Origin: Larkinella punicea
GTDB lineage: Bacteria; Bacteroidota; Bacteroidia; Cytophagales; Spirosomataceae
NCBI RefSeq assembly: GCF_003334855.1
Contig: NZ_QOWE01000008.1
Location: forward strand, 62,001-126,000
DNA length: 64,000 bases
Reading direction: 5' to 3'
The position numbers and the translations under genes are program-made. Below are positions 1 through 8,518 of this stretch, piece by piece. Each line of letters starts with the position of its first letter. Within the stretch, counting starts at the first letter, position 1. Under the pieces are notes generated by a model. That model did not search any database, had not been told where the DNA came from, and saw nothing but the letters and a program-made list of their open reading frames with translations.

Positions 1-984
1 ACGCCACCGGAAGACGTGTTCAACTGGTTTATGAACTGGGACGAAACCCGGCCTGAACTCAGTGAGATTGCCAAACCGGGCTATGCCAAACTGGTGGCCC
101 ACGTCGGCGGTTATCTGGAACGGCAGAAAATGCCGGAGCAGGCCATGCAGGTGTATACGTTGACCGACCGCGTTCCGGCCCGCGAACGGCGCGCGCGGCT
201 GCTGTTCCGGTCGGGGCTGACGGATGAAGCACTGGCCCTCTGCGACGAAATCGCGCTGAATCCGCAGAACGCCGATGAACGGTATTTTGCCAACGACTTC
301 CTGGAAAAAATCCTGAGTGCCGGGGAGAAAAAACGCAGCAGAAAAGCCACTACCCGGTTTTTGTCCGATGCCGAGAGCGTCGGCATTCCGGCCATTTACC
401 GGCACCACGTCGAAGCCGGGGTTATGAACCACTTTCTGGAAACGGGTTGGGAAGCGTCGTTTACGGAGAATTATCCGTGGCGCGGGCTGTTCGGGCTGGT
501 GTTCTGGGACATTATTTACGACGCTAATGTGCAGGCCATCCACCACCCGCTGCAACGGACGCCTTCGGATTTTTACCTCCCCGATTTTTACGTAAAACGT
601 GAAGAATTGCTCAAAAAACGCCTGGCCGACCTCAAAACCCGCGACGACTGGAAGAAACACATCGAAACGGTTTTTTTCGAGAAATACGGAATTACGAATG
701 TGCTGGTCGACTGGAACGAGGAACTGTTGAGCCTGAACTTGCAGATGGCGGACTTGCTGGAACCGGCACAACTGGGCCTGATCATGCTCGAAATCTCACG
801 GAATCTGCGCGAAAACACCCGCGGTTTTCCCGACCTCCTGATCTGGAACGAACAGGGAGCGTATGAATTCGTTGAAGTAAAATCGCCCACCGATCACCTG
901 GGCGCGCAACAATTGCACTGGCTGGAGTTTTTCCAGCTCATCGGCGTCCGGTCGCGGGTGTTGCGGGTGATTTGGACGGCTTAA
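1..984 (+). CDS. FAN1-like VRR-NUC nuclease, 5' partial
   Basis: The reading frame is open from the first base of the window, so the true start lies upstream; the GTG at 16 is only an internal codon. The C-terminal half carries a VRR-NUC (PD-(D/E)xK) nuclease domain. Visible motifs are GFPDLLIW, then FVEVKSP giving the E-x-K pair, then a QQLHWLEFF helix. The preceding helical, TPR-like region (QAMQVYTLTD, DEALALCDEIA) and the WRGLFGLVFWDIIY block match the layout of FAN1 repair nucleases. Known members are structure-specific nucleases acting on DNA flaps and crosslinks. The TAA stop lies inside the inverted repeat that follows. Family assignment is good; the substrate is inferred. Confidence 0.8.
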   Translation, partial: TPPEDVFNWFMNWDETRPELSEIAKPGYAKLVAHVGGYLERQKMPEQAMQVYTLTDRVPARERRARLLFRSGLTDEALALCDEIALNPQNADERYFANDFLEKILSAGEKKRSRKATTRFLSDAESVGIPAIYRHHVEAGVMNHFLETGWEASFTENYPWRGLFGLVFWDIIYDANVQAIHHPLQRTPSDFYLPDFYVKREELLKKRLADLKTRDDWKKHIETVFFEKYGITNVLVDWNEELLSLNLQMADLLEPAQLGLIMLEISRNLRENTRGFPDLLIWNEQGAYEFVEVKSPTDHLGAQQLHWLEFFQLIGVRSRVLRVIWTA

Positions 985-1059
985 TTGCCCCCAACCCCCT
1001 AAAGGGGGCTACAAAAAAGTCGTATGTAAAGCCCCCTTTAGGGGGTTGGGGGCAATTAA
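981..1059. repeat. CCCCTAAAGGGG intergenic inverted repeat, copy 1
   Basis: Two perfect 30-bp inverted arms (981-1010 and 1030-1059) flank a 19-nt A-rich loop. The element lies between convergent genes and supplies both stop codons: TAA of the nuclease at 982-984 and TAA of the methyltransferase at 1056-1058. It would fold into a strong hairpin in either transcript and so could end transcription both ways. Related copies lie at 6292-6356 and 10788-10862. Confidence 0.9.
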
Positions 1060-1793
1060 ACTCTCCCCGCGCGCAGAAAAACCGGAAACCGGACTTCCCG
1101 TTCGCTGGTGCCCCAAACGGTTTTCAGTTGATCGGCCATCCAGAGAACCGGGTCAGAGCCGTGCTGGCGGATGTATTTTTGCACACTTGACCACGTTCGG
1201 AGGTAGTTCAGAAAGCGATCCAAATCCCAGTTCCGCCGGATGGTAAAGTTCTGATGAACGACCTTGTCGAACGGAAACGGGATGCTGGCATACCCTTGAT
1301 CAACGTGTTTTCGCTTGCTGTCCCAATACGGCCCGATGATGACCTCATAGAAATGATAAAAAACCGGGTCGATAACGGGGTCGATCTGCGCGTTTCCATA
1401 CCCCCACTCCGCCAGAACCGCACCCGATTTTGCCACCCGCCGAACCTCCCGGTGAAACGCGTCGATATCGAACCAGTGCAAAGCCTGGGCGACGGTTATC
1501 AAATCGAAAGACTGGTCCGGGAAAGGCGTTTGTTCGGCCGGACAGACGGTATACGTAATGTTGGGTTTCTGAACGGCTTTTTCCAGTTGCTGCGGGCTGA
1601 TGTCGGTGGCATCCACCTGGGCAAAATATAGCGACAACACGCTGGCAACCTGCCCGTTACCCGTGGCGCAATCCCACGCTTGTTGACGACCACCGGTTAG
1701 GGACAACAGAAAATCATAGAGTTCGGGCGGGTAATCGATCCGGTATTGCGCATACAGATCGGCGTGGCCCGAAAAAAGGTCGATGGTGGCCAT
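1056..1793 (-). CDS. class I SAM-dependent methyltransferase
   Basis: A 245-aa protein of the Methyltransf_11 type. The SAM-binding motif I reads AWDCATGNGQVA, motif II is an acidic DATDIS turn, and FDLITVAQALHWFDID follows as the post-II strand. The ALHWFD segment and the C-terminal block with FYEVIIGPYW are typical of the trans-aconitate/TMT1-like small-molecule methyltransferase group, but the substrate cannot be read from sequence. The ATG at 1793 is chosen; upstream there is only a TTG at 1805 in frame. It is convergent with the nuclease gene and shares the intergenic hairpin. Confidence 0.85.
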   Translation of the reverse strand: MATIDLFSGHADLYAQYRIDYPPELYDFLLSLTGGRQQAWDCATGNGQVASVLSLYFAQVDATDISPQQLEKAVQKPNITYTVCPAEQTPFPDQSFDLITVAQALHWFDIDAFHREVRRVAKSGAVLAEWGYGNAQIDPVIDPVFYHFYEVIIGPYWDSKRKHVDQGYASIPFPFDKVVHQNFTIRRNWDLDRFLNYLRTWSSVQKYIRQHGSDPVLWMADQLKTVWGTSEREVRFPVFLRAGRV

Positions 1794-2009
1794 AGTTGAA
1801 TTCAAGAAAACAAGATTCTCATTTTTTTTCTTCTTTTTCTGCCATTTCGGCAGCAGCCGTTAAACTTTCGGTTTTCTACCTTGTCAAACGGGCAAGATAT
1901 TTATGGAAAAAGCCGGTAGAGTGTTGGCGTATATTAGCATTGCCGTATAACTTTGTTGGCCCGATCACAGTTTTTAGTCTTAACTCATTAAGCTTTTAAT
2001 CGAATTTAC

Positions 2010-2390
2010 ATGAAAAAAACGTTTGGAATGCTCATTGCGGTTGCCCTGACCGCCCTTATTTCCGTCAGCAAAGCGCAAGCACAGACCGTAATACCCGACG
2101 ACATTAAAGCTTTACTTCAGAAAAACATCTGTCTGGCTTGCCATAACCCGGACACCCGTCTGGTGGGCCCTCCTTATAAAGAGGTTGCAAAGAAGAAATA
2201 TACCGATGCGCAGATTGTCGAATTGATTTATGAACCAAAGCCGGAACACTGGCCAGGTTACCCCCCGATGGCTGCGTTGAAAAACGTTCCGAAAGACGAA
2301 GCCTTGAAAATTGCTGCCTGGATTAACTCTCTGGATGGTGGTGCGAAAAAAGCTCCGGCGAAAAAACCGGCTGCGAAGAAGAAGGCGTAA
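2010..2390 (+). CDS. secreted class I cytochrome c
   Basis: A 126-aa protein with a cleavable signal peptide (residues 1 to about 24, ending AQA). The haem-binding motif CLACH is at residues 41-45 and a likely axial Met at 87 lies in GYPPMAAL. Size and spacing fit the cytochrome c-551/c5 type, a small periplasmic electron carrier. The C-terminus is a Lys/Ala/Pro-rich tail (KKAPAKKPAAKKKA) of the kind seen on nucleic-acid-binding proteins, which is unusual on a cytochrome; it may mediate electrostatic docking. The gene is monocistronic and is followed by a strong terminator. Confidence 0.9.
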   Translation: MKKTFGMLIAVALTALISVSKAQAQTVIPDDIKALLQKNICLACHNPDTRLVGPPYKEVAKKKYTDAQIVELIYEPKPEHWPGYPPMAALKNVPKDEALKIAAWINSLDGGAKKAPAKKPAAKKKA

Positions 2391-2402
2391 TACTTACGTA
2401 CG

Positions 2403-2443
2403 AAAAACGGAATCCCCGCCGAAAGCAGGGATTCCGTTTTTTT
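2403..2443 (+). terminator. Rho-independent terminator after the cytochrome gene
   Basis: Perfect 14-bp arms (2403-2416 and 2428-2441) are followed by a T run. The stem has A's on its 5' side, so it could also act on the minus strand. Confidence 0.9.
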
Positions 2444-2533
2444 ATGCCGTCGCGGGAGTGCTGTGTTTGCAATTCGCGAATTGCAAATTATGAGAAAACA
2501 TTGTAAAACAAAGCACTTAAGCGCTTTCACTTT

Positions 2534-3157
2534 TTATTCGACAACAATCCCCTTCTTCGCCAGAAAAGCCCCGATGTTGAATTCCTGCCCGTCCATCAAC
2601 TCAATATTTTTATCCCAACTGAACGTCTCAATACTTTCTTTGGTAGCCACCATAACCACTTGGGCCTCAGTGAGTACCCAAATGATTTTTTCGACACCAA
2701 AGCCTAGTAATTTGCCGGTTTTCTTGTAAATATAACCAGTTTCAGTGAGTTCGGAAATCGCAATACTGATGTCTACTTCAATGACAATTTTAGGTGGGAC
2801 ATCGGTGTATTTCTTCGAAATTTTAGCCGGAGTCAGAATAGCCTGATCATAAATGCCAATATCATTAGATAGATTATCCCTGTTATCAAGATGAACCCCC
2901 GGTTCACTAATGAGAACAAAGTATTTCTCATCGTCAATAAATGAGAAGATAATTTTTGCTAAATAAGAAATAAGCAAAGCCTGCAAGCTACTTGAACCCA
3001 TAATTTCTTCCAACGTTTTTTTTCCGGCCATTACGTCTTCATAGCCCCTGTAATACAGGGGTTTGCCATCCAACACCTCACAAATCAGGTAGTCCGGAAT
3101 TTTACGTTTTGAACGGGAAACCGGTGTTTGCCGGGCTTGTCCTATCACTACTGCCAT
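2534..3157 (-). CDS. Uma2-family (DUF820) PD-(D/E)xK nuclease-like protein
   Basis: A 207-aa protein with the Uma2 fold. SNDIGIYDQAIL gives the conserved Asp on strand 2, PKIVIEVDIS the E-x-D/K-like strand, and VEKIIWVLTEAQVVMV the following beta pair. Uma2 proteins are abundant paralogues in Cytophagales and Cyanobacteria; they are predicted nucleases whose cellular role is not established. Length is normal. The gene lies 19 bp downstream of rlmB on the same strand and may be read through from it. Confidence 0.8.
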   Translation of the reverse strand: MAVVIGQARQTPVSRSKRKIPDYLICEVLDGKPLYYRGYEDVMAGKKTLEEIMGSSSLQALLISYLAKIIFSFIDDEKYFVLISEPGVHLDNRDNLSNDIGIYDQAILTPAKISKKYTDVPPKIVIEVDISIAISELTETGYIYKKTGKLLGFGVEKIIWVLTEAQVVMVATKESIETFSWDKNIELMDGQEFNIGAFLAKKGIVVE

Positions 3158-3176
3158 TGCTTTCGTCTATTAATAC

Positions 3177-3995
3177 TCAAACCCCTTCATCAACCAGCGG
3201 CTCGTTTTCACTAAAAATCCGTTGCCGGACCGCTTCGTACAAAACCACGCCCGTGGCCACCGACACGTTCAGCGACTCGACCTGCCCCACCAGCGGAATG
3301 CGGGCGTGGTGGTCGGCCAGACGCAGCAGTTCATCCGAAATACCGTCGTCTTCCGAACCCATGACAATGGCTGTGGGGCCGGACATGTCGATATCGTACA
3401 GGTAATTATCGGTTTTTTCGGTACAGGCCACGACTTTAATGCCCGACTCTTTCATGTATTTCAATGTCTCTTCGAGATTGACTTCGCGGCAAACCGGCAA
3501 GTGACTCAAGGCGCCCGAAGAGGTTTTCATGGCGTCGGAATTGATGAGCGCAGCCCCCCGCGCCGGAATCACAATCCCCTGCGCACCCGCACACTCCGCC
3601 GTCCGGGCGATGGCCCCAAAATTGCGGACGTCCGTAATCCGATCGAGCACCAGCAACAGCGGCACCTGCCCTTTTTCGTAGACACCCACAATCACGTTGG
3701 AGAGTTTGGCGTAAAAAATCGACGACACAAAGCAAATCGCCCCCTGGTGATTTTTCCGCGTAATGCGTTCCAGTTTCTCAACCGGCACACGCTGAATGGT
3801 CACCCGGCGCTCGAACGCGAGTTGCTGAATCTCGGGAAAACTGCCTTCCTTGACCAGATACAGCCGGTCGATGTCTTTCCCGGAACGCAGAATTTCGGTA
3901 ACGGACTGAATGCCAAACACCATCTCATCGCTCGAGTACTGTTTGGGCTTTTTGGTATGAAACGTATTTACTCGCGAATTGCTCCGGTTCTCCAT
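3177..3995 (-). CDS. rlmB: 23S rRNA (guanosine-2'-O-)-methyltransferase RlmB, SpoU family
   Basis: A 272-aa SPOUT methyltransferase that 2'-O-methylates G2251 in the 23S rRNA P loop in known members. An N-terminal substrate-binding domain (about residues 22-95, MVFGIQSVTEIL) precedes three SpoU motifs: RNFGAIARTAE at 124-134, IVMGSEDDGIS at 210-220, and ESLNVSVATGVVLYE at 240-254. These form the knotted SAM site. The start overlaps the end of the GWxTD gene by 28 bp, so the two are probably co-transcribed and translationally coupled. Confidence 0.92.
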   Translation of the reverse strand: MENRSNSRVNTFHTKKPKQYSSDEMVFGIQSVTEILRSGKDIDRLYLVKEGSFPEIQQLAFERRVTIQRVPVEKLERITRKNHQGAICFVSSIFYAKLSNVIVGVYEKGQVPLLLVLDRITDVRNFGAIARTAECAGAQGIVIPARGAALINSDAMKTSSGALSHLPVCREVNLEETLKYMKESGIKVVACTEKTDNYLYDIDMSGPTAIVMGSEDDGISDELLRLADHHARIPLVGQVESLNVSVATGVVLYEAVRQRIFSENEPLVDEGV

Positions 3996-5308
3996 GCTTC
4001 GACTACGGGATACCAGACGGGTTGATATTCGACATATCGCACCAGTTCATAGTGATCCTCAACAAATTGATTAGGTTTTCGATTAAAGGTAAAGTTAATT
4101 TCCGAGACATTGGCACGTTGGTTATACACCCACACCTCCCGGTCGCGGCTACGCTGAACCCGGTCGGGTGGCCCCAGCACAATGTAGATCATCCCTTTGT
4201 CGGTTTTCCAGCCTTCCTTATAAGTGGTAAAAAGGCGGTTGGCTTCTTCTACGCGGCCATAATACGCCCGAATGGCTCCTTTTGCCAGACTCTGATCACC
4301 GGCCATTAGCGTCAGCCAATACCGGTCGAGTGCTTTTTTATAATCCGCAGCCGTATTCAGGCTGTTGATTTCGGTATTGGTGCTGACGTATAAAATGGGC
4401 TTGATCAGTTTTTCGGGCCGGGTCATTTTCGGGAAGCGATTATCAGCCACAACCAGCCCCAGACCGAAGGCATCGGCGGTATCTTCCACAAAATAATACA
4501 GGCCTTCGTCCGGTAGCGAAAACGGCTGGTTCGTCATCACTGTCATGGTCGAATCCACGCCCATCACTTTGGTCGGCGGACGCGGTGTGGTATTCATCGG
4601 CGACTGCGCCGGATCGAAATCGTGCCGATACCGGAATAAATGCAGCGGTTTCGAAACCGCCCCCATCACATCCCGTACCACCACCGTATCGCCGGCATTG
4701 ACAAAATGGTGCTGCTGCGGCAGATTGGTTTTCGGATCAAAAAAGGCAAACCGGTCGCTCAGCTTGACGGTCTTAAACCGGATGGGTAAATCGTTCAACA
4801 CCTTACGGCCCGTACTGATTTCGGTAATTTCGAGCAACATGACTCCGTTGACGGTGTTGGCCGGTTTCTTCACATCAAACGCAACCGTCAGCACATCGCC
4901 CGCTTCGGGGGTAGCTTCCCGGATCACCGACTCGGCCGTCAGCGGAACATTACCGTAAGCCAGTCGTTCGCGGCTGTTGTAGTCCGGATAAACGACGTAG
5001 TTCAGCATAAACCGGGACGTAAAATCCTCGACCGTGGCATGTTCACTCCCCTTCCGAACCATCAGGTTCATGTACACCCGAATCGATGACGAATCTTTTC
5101 CCAGAAACCGGCCTTTGGTCGAAACCACCCGCCAACTGGTTTCCGACGGTTTGACCGGAGCGAAGGCACTGACCGGTGCCGACCTTGGTGCCGACCGATC
5201 CGCCGGTCGTTCGGTCTGGCTGGTGCTGCTTTCCGGATTTTTGGTACGCTTGCCGGAAGCACAGGCTCCCAGTAAGGCCGCACAGAGTATGATAATGGCT
5301 ATTCTCAT
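3968..5308 (-). CDS. GWxTD domain lipoprotein
   Basis: A 446-aa predicted lipoprotein. The N-terminus is a short hydrophobic signal with an LGAC lipobox (Cys at residue 16), followed by a low-complexity Ser/Pro linker. The C-terminal part contains GWKTDKGMIYIVLGPPD, the signature of the GWxTD domain of Bacteroidota and Acidobacteriota. The middle region is beta-rich and of unknown fold. The biochemical function of the family is not known. It is the first gene of a pair with rlmB. Confidence 0.85.
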   Translation of the reverse strand: MRIAIIILCAALLGACASGKRTKNPESSTSQTERPADRSAPRSAPVSAFAPVKPSETSWRVVSTKGRFLGKDSSSIRVYMNLMVRKGSEHATVEDFTSRFMLNYVVYPDYNSRERLAYGNVPLTAESVIREATPEAGDVLTVAFDVKKPANTVNGVMLLEITEISTGRKVLNDLPIRFKTVKLSDRFAFFDPKTNLPQQHHFVNAGDTVVVRDVMGAVSKPLHLFRYRHDFDPAQSPMNTTPRPPTKVMGVDSTMTVMTNQPFSLPDEGLYYFVEDTADAFGLGLVVADNRFPKMTRPEKLIKPILYVSTNTEINSLNTAADYKKALDRYWLTLMAGDQSLAKGAIRAYYGRVEEANRLFTTYKEGWKTDKGMIYIVLGPPDRVQRSRDREVWVYNQRANVSEINFTFNRKPNQFVEDHYELVRYVEYQPVWYPVVEAWRTGAIRE

Positions 5309-5517
5309 ATGGCTTAAATTCTATTCATACCTAAAACGAACAAAACGCCCAATCCCATCAATTCCAATTCGTTTTTTCAAAGCTACCGCAAATCAAGTAA
5401 CTTTACCGAAAAAAAGAACGATGAGGACCCGGTTTATTCGAAAGCAATGGCTTTAAGCACGCGTTCGTTTTAGCCGAATCCTACTTCCAACTACCCGAGT
5501 CACCGCTCAGGCATCCT

Positions 5518-6285
5518 ATGTATAAAACCACCGAAATTACCTCCGCCGAAATTGCATCCGACAATCCCGTTCACCAACGGCTGTTGTTTCCGTACGTCGA
5601 AGCCGCCAAAATCGTGCGCGGCAAGGTGCTGGAAATCGGTTGCGGTTGGGGACGCGGACTCGAATTGCTGACCAAAGCGGCTGACCACTATACCGGCATC
5701 GACAAAAATGAGGAGCTGATTCAATCGCTCCGTCAGGAATACCCACAATCTACCTTTATTCAGGCCAATATCCCCCCATTGAGCGGGTTAGCCGACAATA
5801 GCTTCGATTATATCGTCACCTTTCAGGTCATCGAACACATTCAGAATGATGACCTCTTCATTAAAGAAGCGTTTCGGGTTCTGAAACCGGATGGAACACT
5901 GCTGCTAACCACCGTCAACCGCCTGTTTTCGCTCACCCGCAACCCGTGGCACGTGCGCGAGTACACCGCCGACGAGCTAAAAAATTTGATACTGCGGTAT
6001 TTTCCCAAAGTCGATACCCGCGGCATTCACGGCAACGGGAAAGTGATGACTTACTACGAGCAGAACAAGAAATCGGTCGAGAAAATTACGCGCTACGATG
6101 TGCTGAACCTGCAACACCGCCTGCCCCGCTGGATGCTTCAGGTGCCGTATGATCTATTGAACCGGCTAAATCGCAATAAATTACTGGAACAGGACGGTTT
6201 GGCCGCCGAGATTCAATACACAGATTATGTGGTGACCAACACACCCGCCGGAAGTCTGGATTTCTTTTATCTGGCTCAGAAATAA
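5518..6285 (+). CDS. class I SAM-dependent methyltransferase
   Basis: A 255-aa methyltransferase. Motif I is VLEIGCGWGRGLELL, motif II ends at GIDKNEEL, and NSFDYIVTFQVIEHIQND plus FRVLKPDGTLLLTT are the motifs IV-VI of the Methyltransf_11/UbiE group. The C-terminal half contains a YDLLNRLNR block that may form a lid. The substrate is unknown; the VIEHI type is common in sugar, lipid and quinone methylation. The ATG at 5518 follows a 209-bp gap after the divergent GWxTD gene, which probably holds both promoters. Confidence 0.85.
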   Translation: MYKTTEITSAEIASDNPVHQRLLFPYVEAAKIVRGKVLEIGCGWGRGLELLTKAADHYTGIDKNEELIQSLRQEYPQSTFIQANIPPLSGLADNSFDYIVTFQVIEHIQNDDLFIKEAFRVLKPDGTLLLTTVNRLFSLTRNPWHVREYTADELKNLILRYFPKVDTRGIHGNGKVMTYYEQNKKSVEKITRYDVLNLQHRLPRWMLQVPYDLLNRLNRNKLLEQDGLAAEIQYTDYVVTNTPAGSLDFFYLAQK

Positions 6286-6291
6286 GTTTCG

Positions 6292-6356
6292 CCCCCACCC
6301 CCTAAAGGGGGCTTTTTTGCATCCGGTTTTTGAAAGCCCCCTTCAGGGGGTGGGGG
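6292..6356. repeat. CCCCTAAAGGGG intergenic inverted repeat, copy 2
   Basis: 24-nt arms (6292-6315 and 6333-6356) with one mismatch flank a 17-nt loop. It lies between two convergent genes, as copy 1 does. The arm lacks the AATTG outer extension seen in copies 1 and 3. Confidence 0.88.
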
Positions 6357-6364
6357 TTAAACTC

Positions 6365-7249
6365 TTACTCTTTCCCGGTTTTATTGGCTTCCTTAATCGC
6401 CTGCCCGATTTCATCCCACTGCTCCGGGGTCACGCTTTCCAGGTGATTGAACTCCCCCGCCGACAGCACTTCACCGCCGTCGATGGTAATACACTCGCCG
6501 GTAACATACGCGGAGTAATCGGACAGTAAATAAGCCGCGACGTTCGCCAGTTCCTGGTGTTCGCCCACCCGTTTGAGCGGAATACGGCTAATGGGATCCA
6601 TCATCTTTACCAATGGTTCGGGAAAAAGCCGGTCCCAGGCCCCTTTGGTGGGAAAAGGGCCGGGCGCAATCGCATTCAGGCGAATCCCGTATTTCGCCCA
6701 CTCGGCCGCCAGCGATTTAACCAGAATCAAAGCGCCACCTTTGGCGACCGCTGAGGGGACAACGTAACCGGAACCCGTTGTGGCATAAGTCGTTGAGATA
6801 TTCAAAACCGTTCCCGGAATCTTATTTTCAATCCAGTATTTCCCCACCGCCAGTGTGAAATAGTACGTCCCGCGCAACACGATATCGACCACCACGTCGA
6901 ATGCTTTGTAGGATAAGCGTTCGGTTGGGCTGATAAAATTTCCGGCGGAGTTATTCAATAGTGCGTCGATCCGACCGAAACGTTCGACGGTTTGGACAAT
7001 CACTTGCTCAATCTCCAGCGGTTTGCGGACGTCACAGGCCAGCGGCAGCACCTGCCCGCCCGTTTCGTCCATCAATTCAGCGGCAGCGGCTTCCAGAACG
7101 GGTAATTTTCGGCTGCAAATCACTATGTTTGCCCCCAATTGCAGGAAATACCGGGACATTGATTTCCCCAACCCTGTACCCCCGCCCGTAACAATAATTG
7201 TTTTATCTTTCAACGCGCCTTCGCGAAGCATGCCCTCAGCTTTGATCAT
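6365..7249 (-). CDS. SDR-family enoyl reductase, 2,4-dienoyl-CoA reductase-like
   Basis: A 294-aa short-chain dehydrogenase. The Rossmann motif TGGGTGLGK is near residues 21-29 and the NNSAGNF motif follows. The normal YxxxK is replaced by a PSAVAKGG segment with no Tyr at the usual place, as in peroxisomal and bacterial 2,4-dienoyl-CoA reductases. The APGPFPTKGAWDRLFP stretch is also typical of that subgroup. The likely role is NADPH-dependent reduction of dienoyl-CoA in the breakdown of unsaturated fatty acids (inference). The ATG at 7249 is used; 7231 is a possible alternative. Confidence 0.82.
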   Translation of the reverse strand: MIKAEGMLREGALKDKTIIVTGGGTGLGKSMSRYFLQLGANIVICSRKLPVLEAAAAELMDETGGQVLPLACDVRKPLEIEQVIVQTVERFGRIDALLNNSAGNFISPTERLSYKAFDVVVDIVLRGTYYFTLAVGKYWIENKIPGTVLNISTTYATTGSGYVVPSAVAKGGALILVKSLAAEWAKYGIRLNAIAPGPFPTKGAWDRLFPEPLVKMMDPISRIPLKRVGEHQELANVAAYLLSDYSAYVTGECITIDGGEVLSAGEFNHLESVTPEQWDEIGQAIKEANKTGKE

Positions 7250-7390
7250 AATCAGTTGGACAGTTTAAGGTCTATAGTGTCAGTTCAGGATTTTAGAAGG
7301 TACGCATCTGGAATTAGCGTCCGGGCCTACAAACCTACACGTTAAACTATAAACCAACATTACTTATTTTAGCGCGTAAACCAAAACCGT

Positions 7391-8518
7391 ATGCATCCCG
7401 AAACTCTCGCCATCTACCAAAACCGTATGGCCGACGCCAACGCCTGGGCCGTCGTCCCGCCCATTTCGCTCAGCACCACCTTCGAACGGGAGGCCGATGG
7501 CTCGTTCCCGCACGGACATATTTACAGCCGGGCCAGCAATCCGAATCGTGATCTGCTCGAAACCGCCCTGGCCCAACTGGAAGGCGGTTTTGCCGGGCTG
7601 GCTTTCAGTTCGGGACAAGCCGCCACGATGACCCTGCTGCTGGCCCTCCGACCCGGCGATCACGTCATTCTCGGCGATGACGCCTATCACGGAACCCCAG
7701 CCCTGCTCGAAGAACTTTTTCATCCCTGGGGGCTGACCTACACCCGCGTCGATTTTACGGATCTGGAGGCCATTCGCAGTTCCATCCACGAAAACACCAG
7801 CCTGATCTGGATCGAAACGCCGTCCAATCCGTTGTTGAAAATAGCCGATATTCAGGCGATTGCCGATCTGGCGCACCAGGCCGGGGCGTGGTGTGCCTGC
7901 GACAATACATGGGCAACGCCGATTCTGCAACGCCCGCTCGATCTCGGTTGCGATGTGGTGATGCATTCCACGACCAAGTACATCGGCGGCCACAGCGACG
8001 TGCTGAGTGGCGCGTTGATTTTCAGGGAAGACGGTGATTTCTACCAGCGGGTTCGGCGGTATCAGACGCTGGGCGGTGCCGTGGCGGCTCCGTTTGATTG
8101 CTGGATGCTGTTGCGCGGCATCAAAACCCTACCAACCCGGGTGAAGGCGCAATCGGCGACGGCTTTGCAACTGGCGCAGTTTCTGCATCAGCATCCCGCC
8201 GTCGAAGCCGTCCATTATCCAGGTCTGGAAAGTCATCCGGGACACGCCATTGCGCAAAAACAGATGACGCGGTTTGGGGCCATGCTATCGGTACAGATCA
8301 AAGGCGGTTCCGACGCGGCCATGACGGTGGCGGGTCGCGTCCAGCTTTTCACCCGGGCCACGAGCCTCGGCGGAATCGAAAGCCTGATCGAACACCGGGC
8401 ATCGGTAGAAGGCCCCAACACGTCGACTCCCCAGAACTTACTGCGGATTTCGGTTGGTCTTGAACACGCCGACGATCTGATCGCCGATCTGGAACAGGCG
8501 TTGAATGCGCTGACTTAA
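7391..8518 (+). CDS. Cys/Met metabolism PLP enzyme (cystathionine gamma-synthase / beta-lyase type)
   Basis: A 375-aa enzyme of the trans-sulfuration family. The PLP lysine is K196 in HSTTKYIGGHSD. YSRASNPNRDLLETALAQLEGG (about 45-66) and FSSGQAATM form the cofactor and substrate pocket, and SLGGIESLIEHRAS near the C-terminus is conserved. Sequence alone does not separate MetB (synthase) from MetC (lyase) or methionine gamma-lyase. Its stop overlaps by 4 bp the stop of the convergent SDR gene. Confidence 0.88.
   Translation: MHPETLAIYQNRMADANAWAVVPPISLSTTFEREADGSFPHGHIYSRASNPNRDLLETALAQLEGGFAGLAFSSGQAATMTLLLALRPGDHVILGDDAYHGTPALLEELFHPWGLTYTRVDFTDLEAIRSSIHENTSLIWIETPSNPLLKIADIQAIADLAHQAGAWCACDNTWATPILQRPLDLGCDVVMHSTTKYIGGHSDVLSGALIFREDGDFYQRVRRYQTLGGAVAAPFDCWMLLRGIKTLPTRVKAQSATALQLAQFLHQHPAVEAVHYPGLESHPGHAIAQKQMTRFGAMLSVQIKGGSDAAMTVAGRVQLFTRATSLGGIESLIEHRASVEGPNTSTPQNLLRISVGLEHADDLIADLEQALNALT

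Noticed and set aside
1796-1999. 67-codon frame between the methyltransferase and cytochrome genes
   Set aside because: Composition unlike a protein, no family pattern, and it lies in the likely promoter region.
3222-4025. Long plus-strand frame opposite rlmB
   Set aside because: It is a shadow frame; rlmB on the minus strand has all three SpoU motifs.
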